NCBI GenBank assembly: GCA_033344915.1
Contig: JAWPML010000001.1
Location: forward strand, 3,367,736-3,431,735
DNA from: Acidimicrobiales bacterium
GTDB taxonomy: Bacteria > Actinomycetota > Acidimicrobiia > Acidimicrobiales > Aldehydirespiratoraceae
Length of the DNA stretch: 64,000 nucleotides
Direction: 5' to 3'
The notes beneath the pieces are model-generated. The model was not told the DNA's origin and searched no databases. It saw nothing but the letters and a program-made list of their open reading frames with translations. The position numbers and the translations under genes are program-made. This document shows, one piece after another, positions 7,247 through 15,645 of the stretch. The stretch's first letter is position 1, and each line of letters begins with the position of its first letter.

Positions 7247-9220
7247 ATGACCTCCCCCGCCGACGGCCCGGCCTCCTCCGACCGCCACCCCCACGCGGGG
7301 CTCCCGTTCGACGACAGCGACGACGCGATCGCCGCTGCGCTGGAGGAGGTGAGCATCCCGACCCTGCTCTGCACGATGGTCCACCTCACCGGCGACCCGT
7401 CGTGGATCCGGGGTGACCTGCGCCCGGCGGGACTGTTCCTCAACGAGTACCAGGGCTACATGGACGAGGAGAGCAAGGCGGAGGTGCGCCGCCGCGCCCT
7501 CCCCGAGATCATCCGATATCGCGACAACGGGTGCGTGCTCCCGCCCCAGCAACCGGACGCGGCGCTGCTGCACGAGATGATGAACTTCGCGGGCTGCGCG
7601 GAGATCCCCGACGAGGTCGTACCGATGATGCTCGACGAGATGGGGCTCGCCGACACCGACGTCAACCGGGTGGCGTGGGTGGACGACGTCCCCGCGGCGA
7701 AGCGGGCCGACTTCCCGGTGGTCGTCATCGGCTGCGGTCAATCCGGGCTCCTCGCCGGCATCCGGCTCCAGGAGGCTGGCATCCCGTTCACGATCATCGA
7801 GAAGAACGGCGGCCCCGGCGGCACATGGTGGGAGAACTCCTACCCGGGCGCCCGGGTCGACGTGGGCAGCCACTTCTACTGCTACTCGTTCGAGCCGTCC
7901 GACCACTGGACCGAGTACTTCTCCCAGCAGCCCGAACTCCAGCGCTACTTCCAGAACGTGATGGAGCACCACGGGATCGACGAGCACTGCCGGTTCGACA
8001 CCGAGGTCGTGGCCGCCACGCTCGACGAGGCCACCGGTCACTGGTCGGTCGTGGTCCGTGATGCCGACGGCAACGAGGACACCCTCGACGCCCGCGCCGT
8101 CATCAGTGCGGTGGGTTCGCTCAACCGGGCGAAGATGCCCGACATCGAGGGCATCGACACGTTCGAAGGGCCGTCGTTCCACTCGACCCGCTGGGACCAC
8201 TCGGTCGACTACACCGGCAAGCGGGTCGCGCTCGTCGGCGCCGGGGCCAGCGGCTTCCAGATCGCGCCGACGATCGCTCCCGCCGTGGAGCACCTCACGA
8301 TCTTCCAGCGCACAGCCCAGTGGATGTTCCCCAACCCGAACTATCACGAGAAGGTGCCCGAGGGGCAGAAGTGGGCGATCCGGCACCTGCCGTTCTTCGG
8401 GCGCTGGTTCCGGTTCCTCCAGTTCTGGCCGGGGTCGGGTGGCGATCTGTCCGGCTCGCGGATCGATCCCGACTACGACGACAGCGACGGACGCGCCGTG
8501 AGCGAACGCAACGCCGCCACCCGGGAGTTCTTCGAGGGATGGCTGCGTGAACAGCTCGAGGACCGGCCCGACCTGATCGACAAGGTCGTGCCGCCCTACC
8601 CGGCCACCGGCAAACGCACCCTCCAGGACAACGGGTCGTGGCTCGCCTGCCTGAAGCGTGACGATGTCACCCTGGAGCGCACCGGCATCGAGCGCATCGA
8701 ACCCACGGGAGTGCGCACGACCGACGGCGTGCTCCACGAGGCCGACATCATCGTGTACGCCACCGGCTTCCATCACAACCGCTTCCTGTGGCCGATGGAC
8801 ATCCGCGGGCGCGGCGGCAAGACGCTCGCCGAGCACTGGGGCGACGAACCGACCGCCTACCTCGGGATCACGGTGCCCGAGTTCCCCAACCTGTTCTGCA
8901 TGTACGGCCCGGGAACGAACCTCGCCCACGGCGGCAGCCTGATCTTCCATTCGGAGTGTCAGATCACCTACATCATGGGGTGTATCGGCGAGCTGCTCGC
9001 CGGCGACCACCTGCTGATGGAGCCGAAGCAGGACGTGCACGACGCGTTCGAGGCGCGGCGCAGCGAGGAGATCCACCAGATGGTGTGGTCGCACTGGTCG
9101 ATCCGACACACCCACTTCCGGAACCCGGAGGGACGGATCTTCACCCTGTCGCCCTGGCCGATCCACAACTACCAGCAGTGGACGAAGCGCCCGGATCCGG
9201 CCGACTATCTCTTCACGTGA
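7247..9220 (+). CDS. Flavin-dependent Baeyer-Villiger-type monooxygenase
   Basis: 657 residues. The Baeyer-Villiger fingerprint FEGPSFHSTRWD is at 306-317, between two Rossmann dinucleotide sites (FAD: GCGQSG at 162-167; NADPH: GAGASG at 331-336). An N-terminal extension of about 150 residues precedes the FAD domain, as in a group of long actinobacterial monooxygenases. Such enzymes insert oxygen next to a ketone, giving esters or lactones, and are common in steroid, terpene or cyclic ketone breakdown. It has no close operon partner here (divergent to the acidic protein, convergent with an MFS gene). It could feed the ring-cleavage operon at 39.8-46.4 kb, but that link is speculative. Confidence 0.87.
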   Translation: MTSPADGPASSDRHPHAGLPFDDSDDAIAAALEEVSIPTLLCTMVHLTGDPSWIRGDLRPAGLFLNEYQGYMDEESKAEVRRRALPEIIRYRDNGCVLPPQQPDAALLHEMMNFAGCAEIPDEVVPMMLDEMGLADTDVNRVAWVDDVPAAKRADFPVVVIGCGQSGLLAGIRLQEAGIPFTIIEKNGGPGGTWWENSYPGARVDVGSHFYCYSFEPSDHWTEYFSQQPELQRYFQNVMEHHGIDEHCRFDTEVVAATLDEATGHWSVVVRDADGNEDTLDARAVISAVGSLNRAKMPDIEGIDTFEGPSFHSTRWDHSVDYTGKRVALVGAGASGFQIAPTIAPAVEHLTIFQRTAQWMFPNPNYHEKVPEGQKWAIRHLPFFGRWFRFLQFWPGSGGDLSGSRIDPDYDDSDGRAVSERNAATREFFEGWLREQLEDRPDLIDKVVPPYPATGKRTLQDNGSWLACLKRDDVTLERTGIERIEPTGVRTTDGVLHEADIIVYATGFHHNRFLWPMDIRGRGGKTLAEHWGDEPTAYLGITVPEFPNLFCMYGPGTNLAHGGSLIFHSECQITYIMGCIGELLAGDHLLMEPKQDVHDAFEARRSEEIHQMVWSHWSIRHTHFRNPEGRIFTLSPWPIHNYQQWTKRPDPADYLFT

Positions 9221-9260
9221 CTGTCTTCACGTAGCCGTTCTCAGGTGGCCGTCTTCACCG
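9210..9260. repeat. Degenerate 14-base tandem repeat across the stops of two convergent genes
   Basis: Units of 14 bases starting TCTTCACGTGACTG (9210), TCTTCACGTAGCCG (9224), a diverged TTCTCAGGTGGCCG (9238) and a partial unit at 9252. The array contains the TGA of the monooxygenase gene (9218-9220) and the TGA of the MFS gene (9241-9243 on the minus strand). Confidence 0.6.
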
Positions 9261-10665
9261 GGCGCTCGTTGCCGGCGCGGTGGGCGGCGGTCCCGCTCGG
9301 ATAGAAGGCGGCGACGACCACCGCGGCGGCGAGGAAGCTGCCCACGACCCACCGGTAGCCGTTGTGGAATCCGGCCAGGTCGAGGTCGGCGGCCAGGGTG
9401 ACGACCACCGAAATGCCGATCGCGTAGCCGACCTGTTGGAGCGTACGGATCGTCGCGTTCGCGCTGGCGAACTGCTGGGGGTCGATCTCCGCCATCGCCG
9501 CGCTCTGCATGCCCGCGATGGTCGCGCCGACGCCGAGCCCCAACGCGAGGTTGGCAGGCAGGAACACGGCGACGAACTCCTGCTCGGTGGTCGACTGGGT
9601 GAGCAGCCACACATACGAGGCGCCGCACAACAGGGCGCCGGAGGAGACCACCCAACGGTGACCGATGCGGTCGGCGAGGCTCCCGAGCGGCGCCGAGGAG
9701 AGCGCGCCGACGATCGGCCCCGGCGTGAGCGCGAACCCCGTGGCGAGCACGCTCATCCCCCAGAGGCGCTGGAGCATGAAGCTGTTGAGCAGGAAGCCGG
9801 CGGTGAACCCGAGTGAGTAGAACCAGAACGCCGCGGTCGCGACGGAGAACGAGCGCTTGCGGAACAGGGTGAGGTCGAGCAGCGGGGCGGGATGGCGGGC
9901 GGAGCGCACCACGACCACCGGGAGCAGAGCGAGGCCGACGAGGATCATCGCGACGACGCTCGGGTCCGTCCACCCGACGCTCTCGGAGCGGACGATGCCC
10001 CACATCATGATCGCCACACCGGCAACCCCGATGGGCACACCGATGACGTCCAGCGATCCCCGGGCCGTCTCGTCACGGCTCTCGCGCACCAGCCGCGAGG
10101 CGGCGATGACGACCAGAACGCCGAGGGGCACGTTGATCAGGAAGATCAGGCGCCAGCCGGATGCCTCGATCAGGAGGGCACCGACGGAAGGGCCGAAGGC
10201 CGCGCCGAGCGCACCCATGGCGCCCCACAACCCGATCGCGACCCCCCGCTTCGCCAACGGGAACAGGGGCAGCACCATCGCGAGCGAGGCCGGGGTGAGC
10301 AGGGCACCGCCGACGGCCTGGATCACCCGGGCGGCGATGAGGAACTCCACGTTGGGGGCGAGACCGCACAGCGCCGACCCGCCGATGAAACCGAGCACGC
10401 CCACCATGAACATCGCCCGCCGACCCCGGCGATCGGCCAACCGCCCCGCCAGGAGCATCAGCGACGCGAGCGCGACGTTGTAGCCGGACACCACCCAGGA
10501 CAGCGCCGTCGTCGACGCCTCGAAGTCGGTCGCGATGCTCGGCAGGGCGACATTCACCACCGAGACGTCGATGACCACGAGAAACGCGGCCGACGTGGCG
10601 ACCGCCAGCGACAACCAGGCCTCCCGCGTCACCACGTTGCGTGGTGTGTCGGCCGTTTCATTCAT
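9241..10665 (-). CDS. MFS multidrug exporter, DHA2 (EmrB/QacA-like) family
   Basis: 474 residues with about 14 hydrophobic helices. The family signatures are the motif in helix 1 (VVIDVSVVNVALPSIATDF), the loop LAGRLADRRGRR between helices 2 and 3, and the exporter-specific motif in helix 5, WGAMGALGAAFGPSVGALL. DHA2 transporters expel drugs, dyes or siderophores with proton antiport. The ATG at 10665 follows upstream non-coding sequence. It is divergent from the small membrane protein gene at 10696 with only 30 bases between, so promoters overlap. No TetR-type regulator is adjacent. Substrate unknown. Confidence 0.85.
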   Translation of the reverse strand: MNETADTPRNVVTREAWLSLAVATSAAFLVVIDVSVVNVALPSIATDFEASTTALSWVVSGYNVALASLMLLAGRLADRRGRRAMFMVGVLGFIGGSALCGLAPNVEFLIAARVIQAVGGALLTPASLAMVLPLFPLAKRGVAIGLWGAMGALGAAFGPSVGALLIEASGWRLIFLINVPLGVLVVIAASRLVRESRDETARGSLDVIGVPIGVAGVAIMMWGIVRSESVGWTDPSVVAMILVGLALLPVVVVRSARHPAPLLDLTLFRKRSFSVATAAFWFYSLGFTAGFLLNSFMLQRLWGMSVLATGFALTPGPIVGALSSAPLGSLADRIGHRWVVSSGALLCGASYVWLLTQSTTEQEFVAVFLPANLALGLGVGATIAGMQSAAMAEIDPQQFASANATIRTLQQVGYAIGISVVVTLAADLDLAGFHNGYRWVVGSFLAAAVVVAAFYPSGTAAHRAGNERPVKTAT

Positions 10666-10695
10666 GGCGAGGGGACGGTAGCCGATGAGAACAAC

Positions 10696-11160
10696 ATGAC
10701 TGCGACTGTCGTCAATCCCACGCCCCTGCTCGACGGACCGCGCCGGAGCGTGTTCGCCGGACTCGTCATGCTCGTACTGCTGCTGATCACGGTCGACGGC
10801 CTGCTGACGTGGGTGACGGCGACCGACGCCGACGAGGCGATCGACGCGTTCGTCGCCCGCCACGAGGAGACCTACCCGACCGGGCTCGGCGACACGGGCA
10901 ACATCCTGCTCACCGAGGACCGGCCCGTGCTGGCCGCGGCGACCGACGGTGACCGCCTCGACACGGACCTCGTCCGCAACAAGACCTATCTCGCGATCAT
11001 CGGACTCATCGCCGCCGTCGCCCTGACGATCTCCGCCGGACCCGGCTCGTCGCGCAACATCCTGGCCTGGATGATCGTCATCGCGGCCGGCGCGTTCTTC
11101 GTTCCGCTCGCCTTCTTCTCCGACACCATCGAGATCGTCACCAACGCGCACGCTGGCTAG
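10696..11160 (+). CDS. Small membrane protein, sister of the next gene, unknown function
   Basis: 154 residues. One hydrophobic helix near the N-terminus (SVFAGLVMLVLLLITVDGLL) is followed by an acidic extracytoplasmic-looking stretch of about 50 residues and two further helices near the C-terminus. The start is the ATG at 10696. The gene 31 bases downstream encodes a protein of the same plan, with the shared pattern hydrophobic-D-G-hydrophobic-T-W-x-x-T-D in helix 1 and GDHAGRL/GDRLDTDL-like acidic spacing before helix 2, so they look like an old tandem duplication. No recognised domain. Confidence 0.65.
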   Translation: MTATVVNPTPLLDGPRRSVFAGLVMLVLLLITVDGLLTWVTATDADEAIDAFVARHEETYPTGLGDTGNILLTEDRPVLAAATDGDRLDTDLVRNKTYLAIIGLIAAVALTISAGPGSSRNILAWMIVIAAGAFFVPLAFFSDTIEIVTNAHAG

Positions 11161-11191
11161 TGCCGGCGCACGCGCGCAGTACTGTTTGCGC

Positions 11192-11602
11192 ATGCGCGCA
11201 GGGACGAGGCGCGCCCTCACCCGGGCGGGCATGTTCATCCTCCTCGTCCTGTCCATCGACGGGGCGATCACCTGGTACGCGACCGATCAGACCGCGGCCA
11301 GCGTCGAGGAGATCGAGCTCCGCGACGGACTCGTCGCGACCGACGACACCACGCTCGGGATGATGCATCGCACCGAGCTCGATCTCGCGGCAGGCGACCA
11401 CGCCGGCCGGTTGGGGCGCGCCCGGTATCTCTGGTTCGTCGGCGCCGCCGCGGGGCTCGCCGCCGTTGTGCTCAGCGGAAGCGTGCCGACCGACCTGACC
11501 GGCACCGTGGTGCTGAGCGGGGCGATCACCGTCGCGATCGCGGTCGCGCCCCGGCTGGTGTACGCCGACGAGATCGGCTCGATCAACGCCGTCTTCGGCT
11601 AG
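11192..11602 (+). CDS. Small membrane protein, sister of the previous gene, unknown function
   Basis: 136 residues from the ATG at 11192 (a TTG six bases earlier is an alternative). Helix 1 is AGMFILLVLSIDGAITWYAT; two more helices follow after an acidic region. It is smaller than its upstream sister but has the same order of parts. The start codon lies inside a 10-base palindrome GCGCATGCGC (11188-11197), which could hide the start in a hairpin. It overlaps the convergent DegT-family gene by four bases at the stops. Function unknown. Confidence 0.6.
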   Translation: MRAGTRRALTRAGMFILLVLSIDGAITWYATDQTAASVEEIELRDGLVATDDTTLGMMHRTELDLAAGDHAGRLGRARYLWFVGAAAGLAAVVLSGSVPTDLTGTVVLSGAITVAIAVAPRLVYADEIGSINAVFG

Positions 11603-12810
11603 TTCGCGGCGTCGGCGAAGAACGCCTCGATCGTGTCCGCGATGTAGTGCATCCCGTCGTCGTCGATGCCGTGGTTGCACGGGAGGATCAGGCCCTGCTC
11701 CATCACCCGGTCGGCGTTGGGCAGGCCGCCGGCCGCCACGCGATGGGGTACGGAGGCGAAGGCAGGCTGACGGGTGACGTTGCCCGTCCACACCATGCGG
11801 GTGTCCACGCCGTTTCGTTCCATGTGTTGCTGGAACGCGGCGCGCGAGGTGCCCGCCTCGGGACGGATGAGGAACGGGAACATGTGCCAGCCCGTGTCGA
11901 CCCCGGGCGTCAGCCGGGGCAGCACGAACCGATCGGTCATGGGGGCGAGACGATCGGCGAGCAGGTCGAAGTTCCGCTTGCGGCGAGCGAGGTTGTCCGG
12001 CAGCTTGCGCATCTGGACGACGCCGAAGGCCGCCGACAGCTCCGACGGCTCGAAGTTCCATCCGACCTCGTCGAAGATGAAGAGGTCGTCGTACTCGAGG
12101 CCGTCGACATCGGAGAAGAAGCGGCGATCGTCCGTCTTCTGCGAACCCCACAACTTCGGTTCGCTGCGCCGGCCCCAGCGTCGCAAGGTGAGACAGCGAT
12201 CGATCAGTTCCTCGTCATCGAGGCAGATCATGCCGCCCGTGCCGGCCGCCGTGATGATGTGTGACAGGGCGAAGCTGGTCAGGGACATGTCGGCGCGCGC
12301 CCCGGTCGGCGTGCCGTGCAGCGTCGCCCCGAGACAGTCGCAGGAGTCCTCGATCACCACGAGGTCGTGACGGTCGGCGATCGCGCGGATCGCGTCCCAG
12401 TCCGGACAGTTGCCGATCAGGTTCGGCACGAGGATCGCCGTCGTGCGATCCGAGATCGCACCCTCGATCTGGTCGACGTCGATCTGGTAGGTGTCCTCGG
12501 TGACGTCCACGAACACCGGATGGACGCCGGCCCGCACCATCGGGGCGATGTCGGTGGAGAAGGTGACCGCGGACGTGATGATCTCGTCGCCGGGCTCGGG
12601 ACGGAGCAGCTCGACGGCGAGATAGAGCGCCGAGGAGCCGGAGTTGACCATGATCCCCTGGCGCTTAGCGAACGTCGCGGCGACCAGGCGCTCCATCTCG
12701 CGGACGTTGCGGCCGATACGCAGCGCCGTCGCCGGGCCCCGCAACACCTCCAGGACCGCGTTGATCTCCTCCTCGTCGTGGACGCTGCCGGCGTAGTCGA
12801 TGCGCTTCAT
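11599..12810 (-). CDS. DegT/DnrJ/EryC1/StrS-family PLP enzyme with histidine in place of the catalytic lysine; probable sugar 3-dehydratase
   Basis: 403 residues, full family length. Fold markers include MVNSGSSALYLAVELL (cofactor phosphate site), the Asp of VVIEDSCDCLGA (155) and GWNFEPSELSAAFGVVQM. At the position where sugar aminotransferases carry the Schiff-base lysine (SFxxTK) this protein has SFALSHIITAAGTGG, His184. His at this site defines the ColD/RfbH-type enzymes that use PMP or PLP to remove the 3-hydroxyl from 4-keto-6-deoxy sugars. The cysteines that bind the [2Fe-2S] cluster of the RfbH/E1 type are not seen after the RRWG motif, so a ColD-like mechanism is the better guess. 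It probably makes a 3,6-dideoxy sugar for the nearby polysaccharide. Substrate is inference. Confidence 0.8.
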   Translation of the reverse strand: MKRIDYAGSVHDEEEINAVLEVLRGPATALRIGRNVREMERLVAATFAKRQGIMVNSGSSALYLAVELLRPEPGDEIITSAVTFSTDIAPMVRAGVHPVFVDVTEDTYQIDVDQIEGAISDRTTAILVPNLIGNCPDWDAIRAIADRHDLVVIEDSCDCLGATLHGTPTGARADMSLTSFALSHIITAAGTGGMICLDDEELIDRCLTLRRWGRRSEPKLWGSQKTDDRRFFSDVDGLEYDDLFIFDEVGWNFEPSELSAAFGVVQMRKLPDNLARRKRNFDLLADRLAPMTDRFVLPRLTPGVDTGWHMFPFLIRPEAGTSRAAFQQHMERNGVDTRMVWTGNVTRQPAFASVPHRVAAGGLPNADRVMEQGLILPCNHGIDDDGMHYIADTIEAFFADAAN

Positions 12811-12844
12811 CGCGGCGCAACGTAGCGGGACGCAGCCATCCCCG

Positions 12845-14014
12845 TCATCTCACGTGCAGTCCCCGCACCGGTGCCATGAACCGACTCCGCATGAGCGCCA
12901 TGGCGAACACCGCCGAGCCGGCGACCACGAAGTACATGCCGTCATAGTCGATCGCGTCGGCGACGACCCCGAGCACGAGGGCACCACCGGAGTTCGCGAG
13001 GTCACCGAAGGTCGTCACGGTCGCCACCGCGCGGGACCGCTCCGCGGGCGTGGCGGAGTCGACCGCGATCAACATGAGCAGCGGCACGTTCCAGGCCATG
13101 CCGCAGGCGATCACGAACGCACCCACGTACAGCTGTCCGACGCCGCCCGCGGTGGCGAGCACGAGCGCACCGGCGACGACGAGCGTGTGCGAGAACGTCG
13201 CGATGTCGCGCCGCGGGAACCGCCCGAAGACCCGCCCGGCGACGGCTCGCAACGACAGCGTCGTTGCAGAGTAGGTGAGGAGGAGCCAGCGGGCCTCGGC
13301 CACGCCGAACTGTTCGGCGTAGGGCTGGATGAACGCGTTGAACCCCATGAACGCGGTGAAGATCAGGAGGTTCACGAACCCGATTCGGGCGGCGATGGGA
13401 TGGAAGAGGTCACGCAGGCCGGCCGCGGGCCGCGCCGTGTCGGGCTTGGTCTCCGGCAGCGTGAACGCCACCGCCGCCGACAGCAGGGCGAACATCGACG
13501 CGACCCCGAAGGTCCACCCGAAGCCGTGGGCCTGGAGCACGGTCTCGCCGAGGATCGGGCCGATGGCGAAGCCGACGAAGACGGCGACGGAGAACGTCGC
13601 GAACACGCGGTCGCGGTGGTGCTCCTCGGGAAGCTCGGTCGCCGCCGTCGCCTGGGCGAGGTACATCACCGAACTGAACGCGCGGGTGCCGATGCGCACG
13701 AGCAACAGCACCCACAGCTCGCCGGTGTCGGCCGCGACCGGATGCAGGATCTGCATGACGGCGATGCCGAGCGCGCCACCGATCATCAGGGGACGGCGGC
13801 CGTAACGGTCCGACCACGCTCCCGCGATCGGACGAACCAGCAGCATGCCGAGGGCGAAGACACCGAAGGCGAGTCCGATGTCGGTCTTCGAGCCGCCCAG
13901 CTCGTCCTCCACGAGGCGAGGAAGAACCGGAAACGAGATGCCGGCGACCGTGAAGTAGGCGATCCCGGCGCCGAACAACGCGAGCACCCGCGGTGTGTAG
14001 GCCCGGTCGGTCAC
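12845..14014 (-). CDS. MFS transporter, 12-helix type
   Basis: 389 residues from a GTG at 14014, about 12 hydrophobic helices. Motif A (GAWSDRYGRRPLMIGG) lies between helices 2 and 3, and the second half carries the weaker repeat AGRVFGRFPRRD. It resembles drug or metabolite exporters of the YfcJ/AraJ-like broad group; nothing in the sequence names a substrate. The gene lies between the DegT-family enzyme (34 bases away, same strand) and the divergent PlsC-type acyltransferase. It could be part of the polysaccharide region only by position. Confidence 0.82.
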   Translation of the reverse strand: MTDRAYTPRVLALFGAGIAYFTVAGISFPVLPRLVEDELGGSKTDIGLAFGVFALGMLLVRPIAGAWSDRYGRRPLMIGGALGIAVMQILHPVAADTGELWVLLLVRIGTRAFSSVMYLAQATAATELPEEHHRDRVFATFSVAVFVGFAIGPILGETVLQAHGFGWTFGVASMFALLSAAVAFTLPETKPDTARPAAGLRDLFHPIAARIGFVNLLIFTAFMGFNAFIQPYAEQFGVAEARWLLLTYSATTLSLRAVAGRVFGRFPRRDIATFSHTLVVAGALVLATAGGVGQLYVGAFVIACGMAWNVPLLMLIAVDSATPAERSRAVATVTTFGDLANSGGALVLGVVADAIDYDGMYFVVAGSAVFAMALMRSRFMAPVRGLHVR

Positions 14015-14070
14015 GACGGCACGGTACGGGGCCGCATGGCACACGCGACAATCGCCGCTAGACACTGTTC

Positions 14071-14718
14071 GTGCGCCACGAAGAGACCAACGCCGACGTC
14101 GCCCGCTTCAACCGCTGGGCCACCCGGGTGCGGCGGGCCGGCCATCTGCTGCGCCGGGTGCGCTACGAGCCGGAGACCCTCGACCTCGACGACCGCCGGC
14201 TCGTCATCGTGGCCAACCATCGCAGCCTCTCGGACGTGTTCATCGCGATCGAAGCGCTCCACCACTACGACCTCCCGGCTCGCTGCCTCGTCCGGGCGAA
14301 GTACTTCGAATCGAAGCTGGGCGGCGCGTGGCTCCGCGCCGTGGACTGCATCCCGGCGGGTGACGGCAAGCGCGAATCGATCGACACGGCTCTCGAGACG
14401 ATCGATGGCGGGCGGCCCGTCGCCGTGATGATCGAGGGCAAGATCATCCCACCGGACAAGCGCGCTGCGGACGGGATGGGCGAGATCCGGCCCGGCTTCG
14501 TCGAGATCGCCCGCAAGGCCGGCGTCGACATCATGCCAATCGGCGTGTTCGGCAGCGACGAGATCTGGGGTTCTCGGAGCATGCTCCCCCGCATCCCCTG
14601 GCGGGGTCGTCCCGAGGTACGGCTGCGTACCGGTCGACTCATCTCCGTCGAGGGAAAGTCCGACGACGAGGTCGTCGCCGAGACGCGGGCGATGCTGGCG
14701 GGCTACCTGGCTCCCTGA
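14071..14718 (+). CDS. 1-acyl-glycerol-3-phosphate acyltransferase (PlsC-like)
   Basis: 215 residues from a GTG at 14071. The acyltransferase block I, NHRSLSDVF (NHx4D), block II around AKYFESKLGGAWLRAVDCIP, block III MIEGKI and block IV MPIGVFG appear in order with normal spacing. Block III usually reads FPEGT; here the EG is kept but Thr is replaced. The family transfers acyl chains to lysophosphatidic acid or to other small acceptors at the inner membrane. No membrane helix is obvious, so peripheral attachment is likely. It stands alone, divergent from the MFS gene and convergent with the coiled-coil gene (12 bases apart). Confidence 0.82.
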   Translation: MRHEETNADVARFNRWATRVRRAGHLLRRVRYEPETLDLDDRRLVIVANHRSLSDVFIAIEALHHYDLPARCLVRAKYFESKLGGAWLRAVDCIPAGDGKRESIDTALETIDGGRPVAVMIEGKIIPPDKRAADGMGEIRPGFVEIARKAGVDIMPIGVFGSDEIWGSRSMLPRIPWRGRPEVRLRTGRLISVEGKSDDEVVAETRAMLAGYLAP

Positions 14719-14730
14719 GCGCCGGTCCGC

Positions 14731-15636
14731 TCAGTCCTCGCGACGGCGGCGACCCCAGCCGGCCACGTTGTCGCCGGCGGGCGGCGGCGTCGGCGCGACC
14801 CTGAGCTCGCGACGCTGGAGCAGCTCGGCTCGGGCGATCAGGTCGGCTTCCCACTCGTCGAGTTCGGCGGCCCGCTCGTTCATCTGGCGTTCGCGCAGAT
14901 CGATGTCGTCCACCCGCAGATCGATCTCGGTCACCCGCACGTCGAGCACTTCCTCGGCCCTCGACGCGGCCCGTGCTTCGATCTCGCGTTCGGCCTGGGC
15001 GAGCTGGGCGGCCCGCTCCTCGTTGATCTCCTGGACCCGCTCGGCCACCTCGGTCTTGGCGATGGCATCGTCCACGATGCGCGTGGCCTGCATGCGTTCC
15101 ATCTCGAGGGTTTCCCGCAGTGCCGCGAGCTCCGCCGCCATCTCGTCGAGCGCGGCCCGGCGCTGCTCCGCTGCTTCCTCGACGCTCAAGAGCTCGGAAC
15201 GGCGGTTCGCCACCTCGGCCTCGTGCTGGTGCAGGTCGTCCCAGGCCGCGGCGATCCGGGCCGCTTCGGCCTCCGCGAAGGCATCCAGCTCGGCCCGCCG
15301 GTGGGCCGCGTCATCGGCGGCCGCCGAACGGACCCGTGAAGCTTCGAGCTTCGCTTCCCGGGTGGCGGCGTTCATCCGGGCGATGTCGGCCTGGAGTCGC
15401 TCGTGGGCCCGCCGGGCGTCCGCGACCTCGTCGAGCGTGCGCTGGAGGGTCGCTTCCGCGGCCTCCACCTGCTCGCGGGTCGCGTCGATCGCCTCACTCT
15501 TCTGATCGTGCAGGAGCATCGCGACGCGGTTGGCAGTGGACTCGCCGAGCTCGCGGCGGATCTCCTGCACGACACGGGCGACGAAGAGGCCCCACTCCCC
15601 GAGTTCGCGGGTGTCGTCCGGATTCACGGCGGTCAT
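14731..15636 (-). CDS. Long coiled-coil protein, unknown function
   Basis: 301 residues. Residues about 45-270 are an almost unbroken coiled coil rich in Ala, Glu and Arg, with the heptad pattern most regular in QVEAAEATLQRTLDEVADAR and EIDLRVDDIDLRERQMNERA. A short globular head precedes it (EWGLFVARVVQEIRRELGES) and a Pro-rich, basic tail ends in GRRRRED. No membrane segment or signal. It lies ten bases downstream of the chain-length/BY-kinase gene on the same strand and so may be co-expressed with it; a scaffold or DivIVA-like organiser of polysaccharide assembly is possible but unproven. Confidence 0.6.
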   Translation of the reverse strand: MTAVNPDDTRELGEWGLFVARVVQEIRRELGESTANRVAMLLHDQKSEAIDATREQVEAAEATLQRTLDEVADARRAHERLQADIARMNAATREAKLEASRVRSAAADDAAHRRAELDAFAEAEAARIAAAWDDLHQHEAEVANRRSELLSVEEAAEQRRAALDEMAAELAALRETLEMERMQATRIVDDAIAKTEVAERVQEINEERAAQLAQAEREIEARAASRAEEVLDVRVTEIDLRVDDIDLRERQMNERAAELDEWEADLIARAELLQRRELRVAPTPPPAGDNVAGWGRRRRED

Positions 15637-15645
15637 GGCGCGGCC

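Noticed and set aside
12845-14014. MFS gene as a Wzx flippase for polysaccharide cluster 1
   Set aside because: It has MFS motif A and 12 helices, not the MATE/MOP-type plan of Wzx. No flippase is identified in the window.
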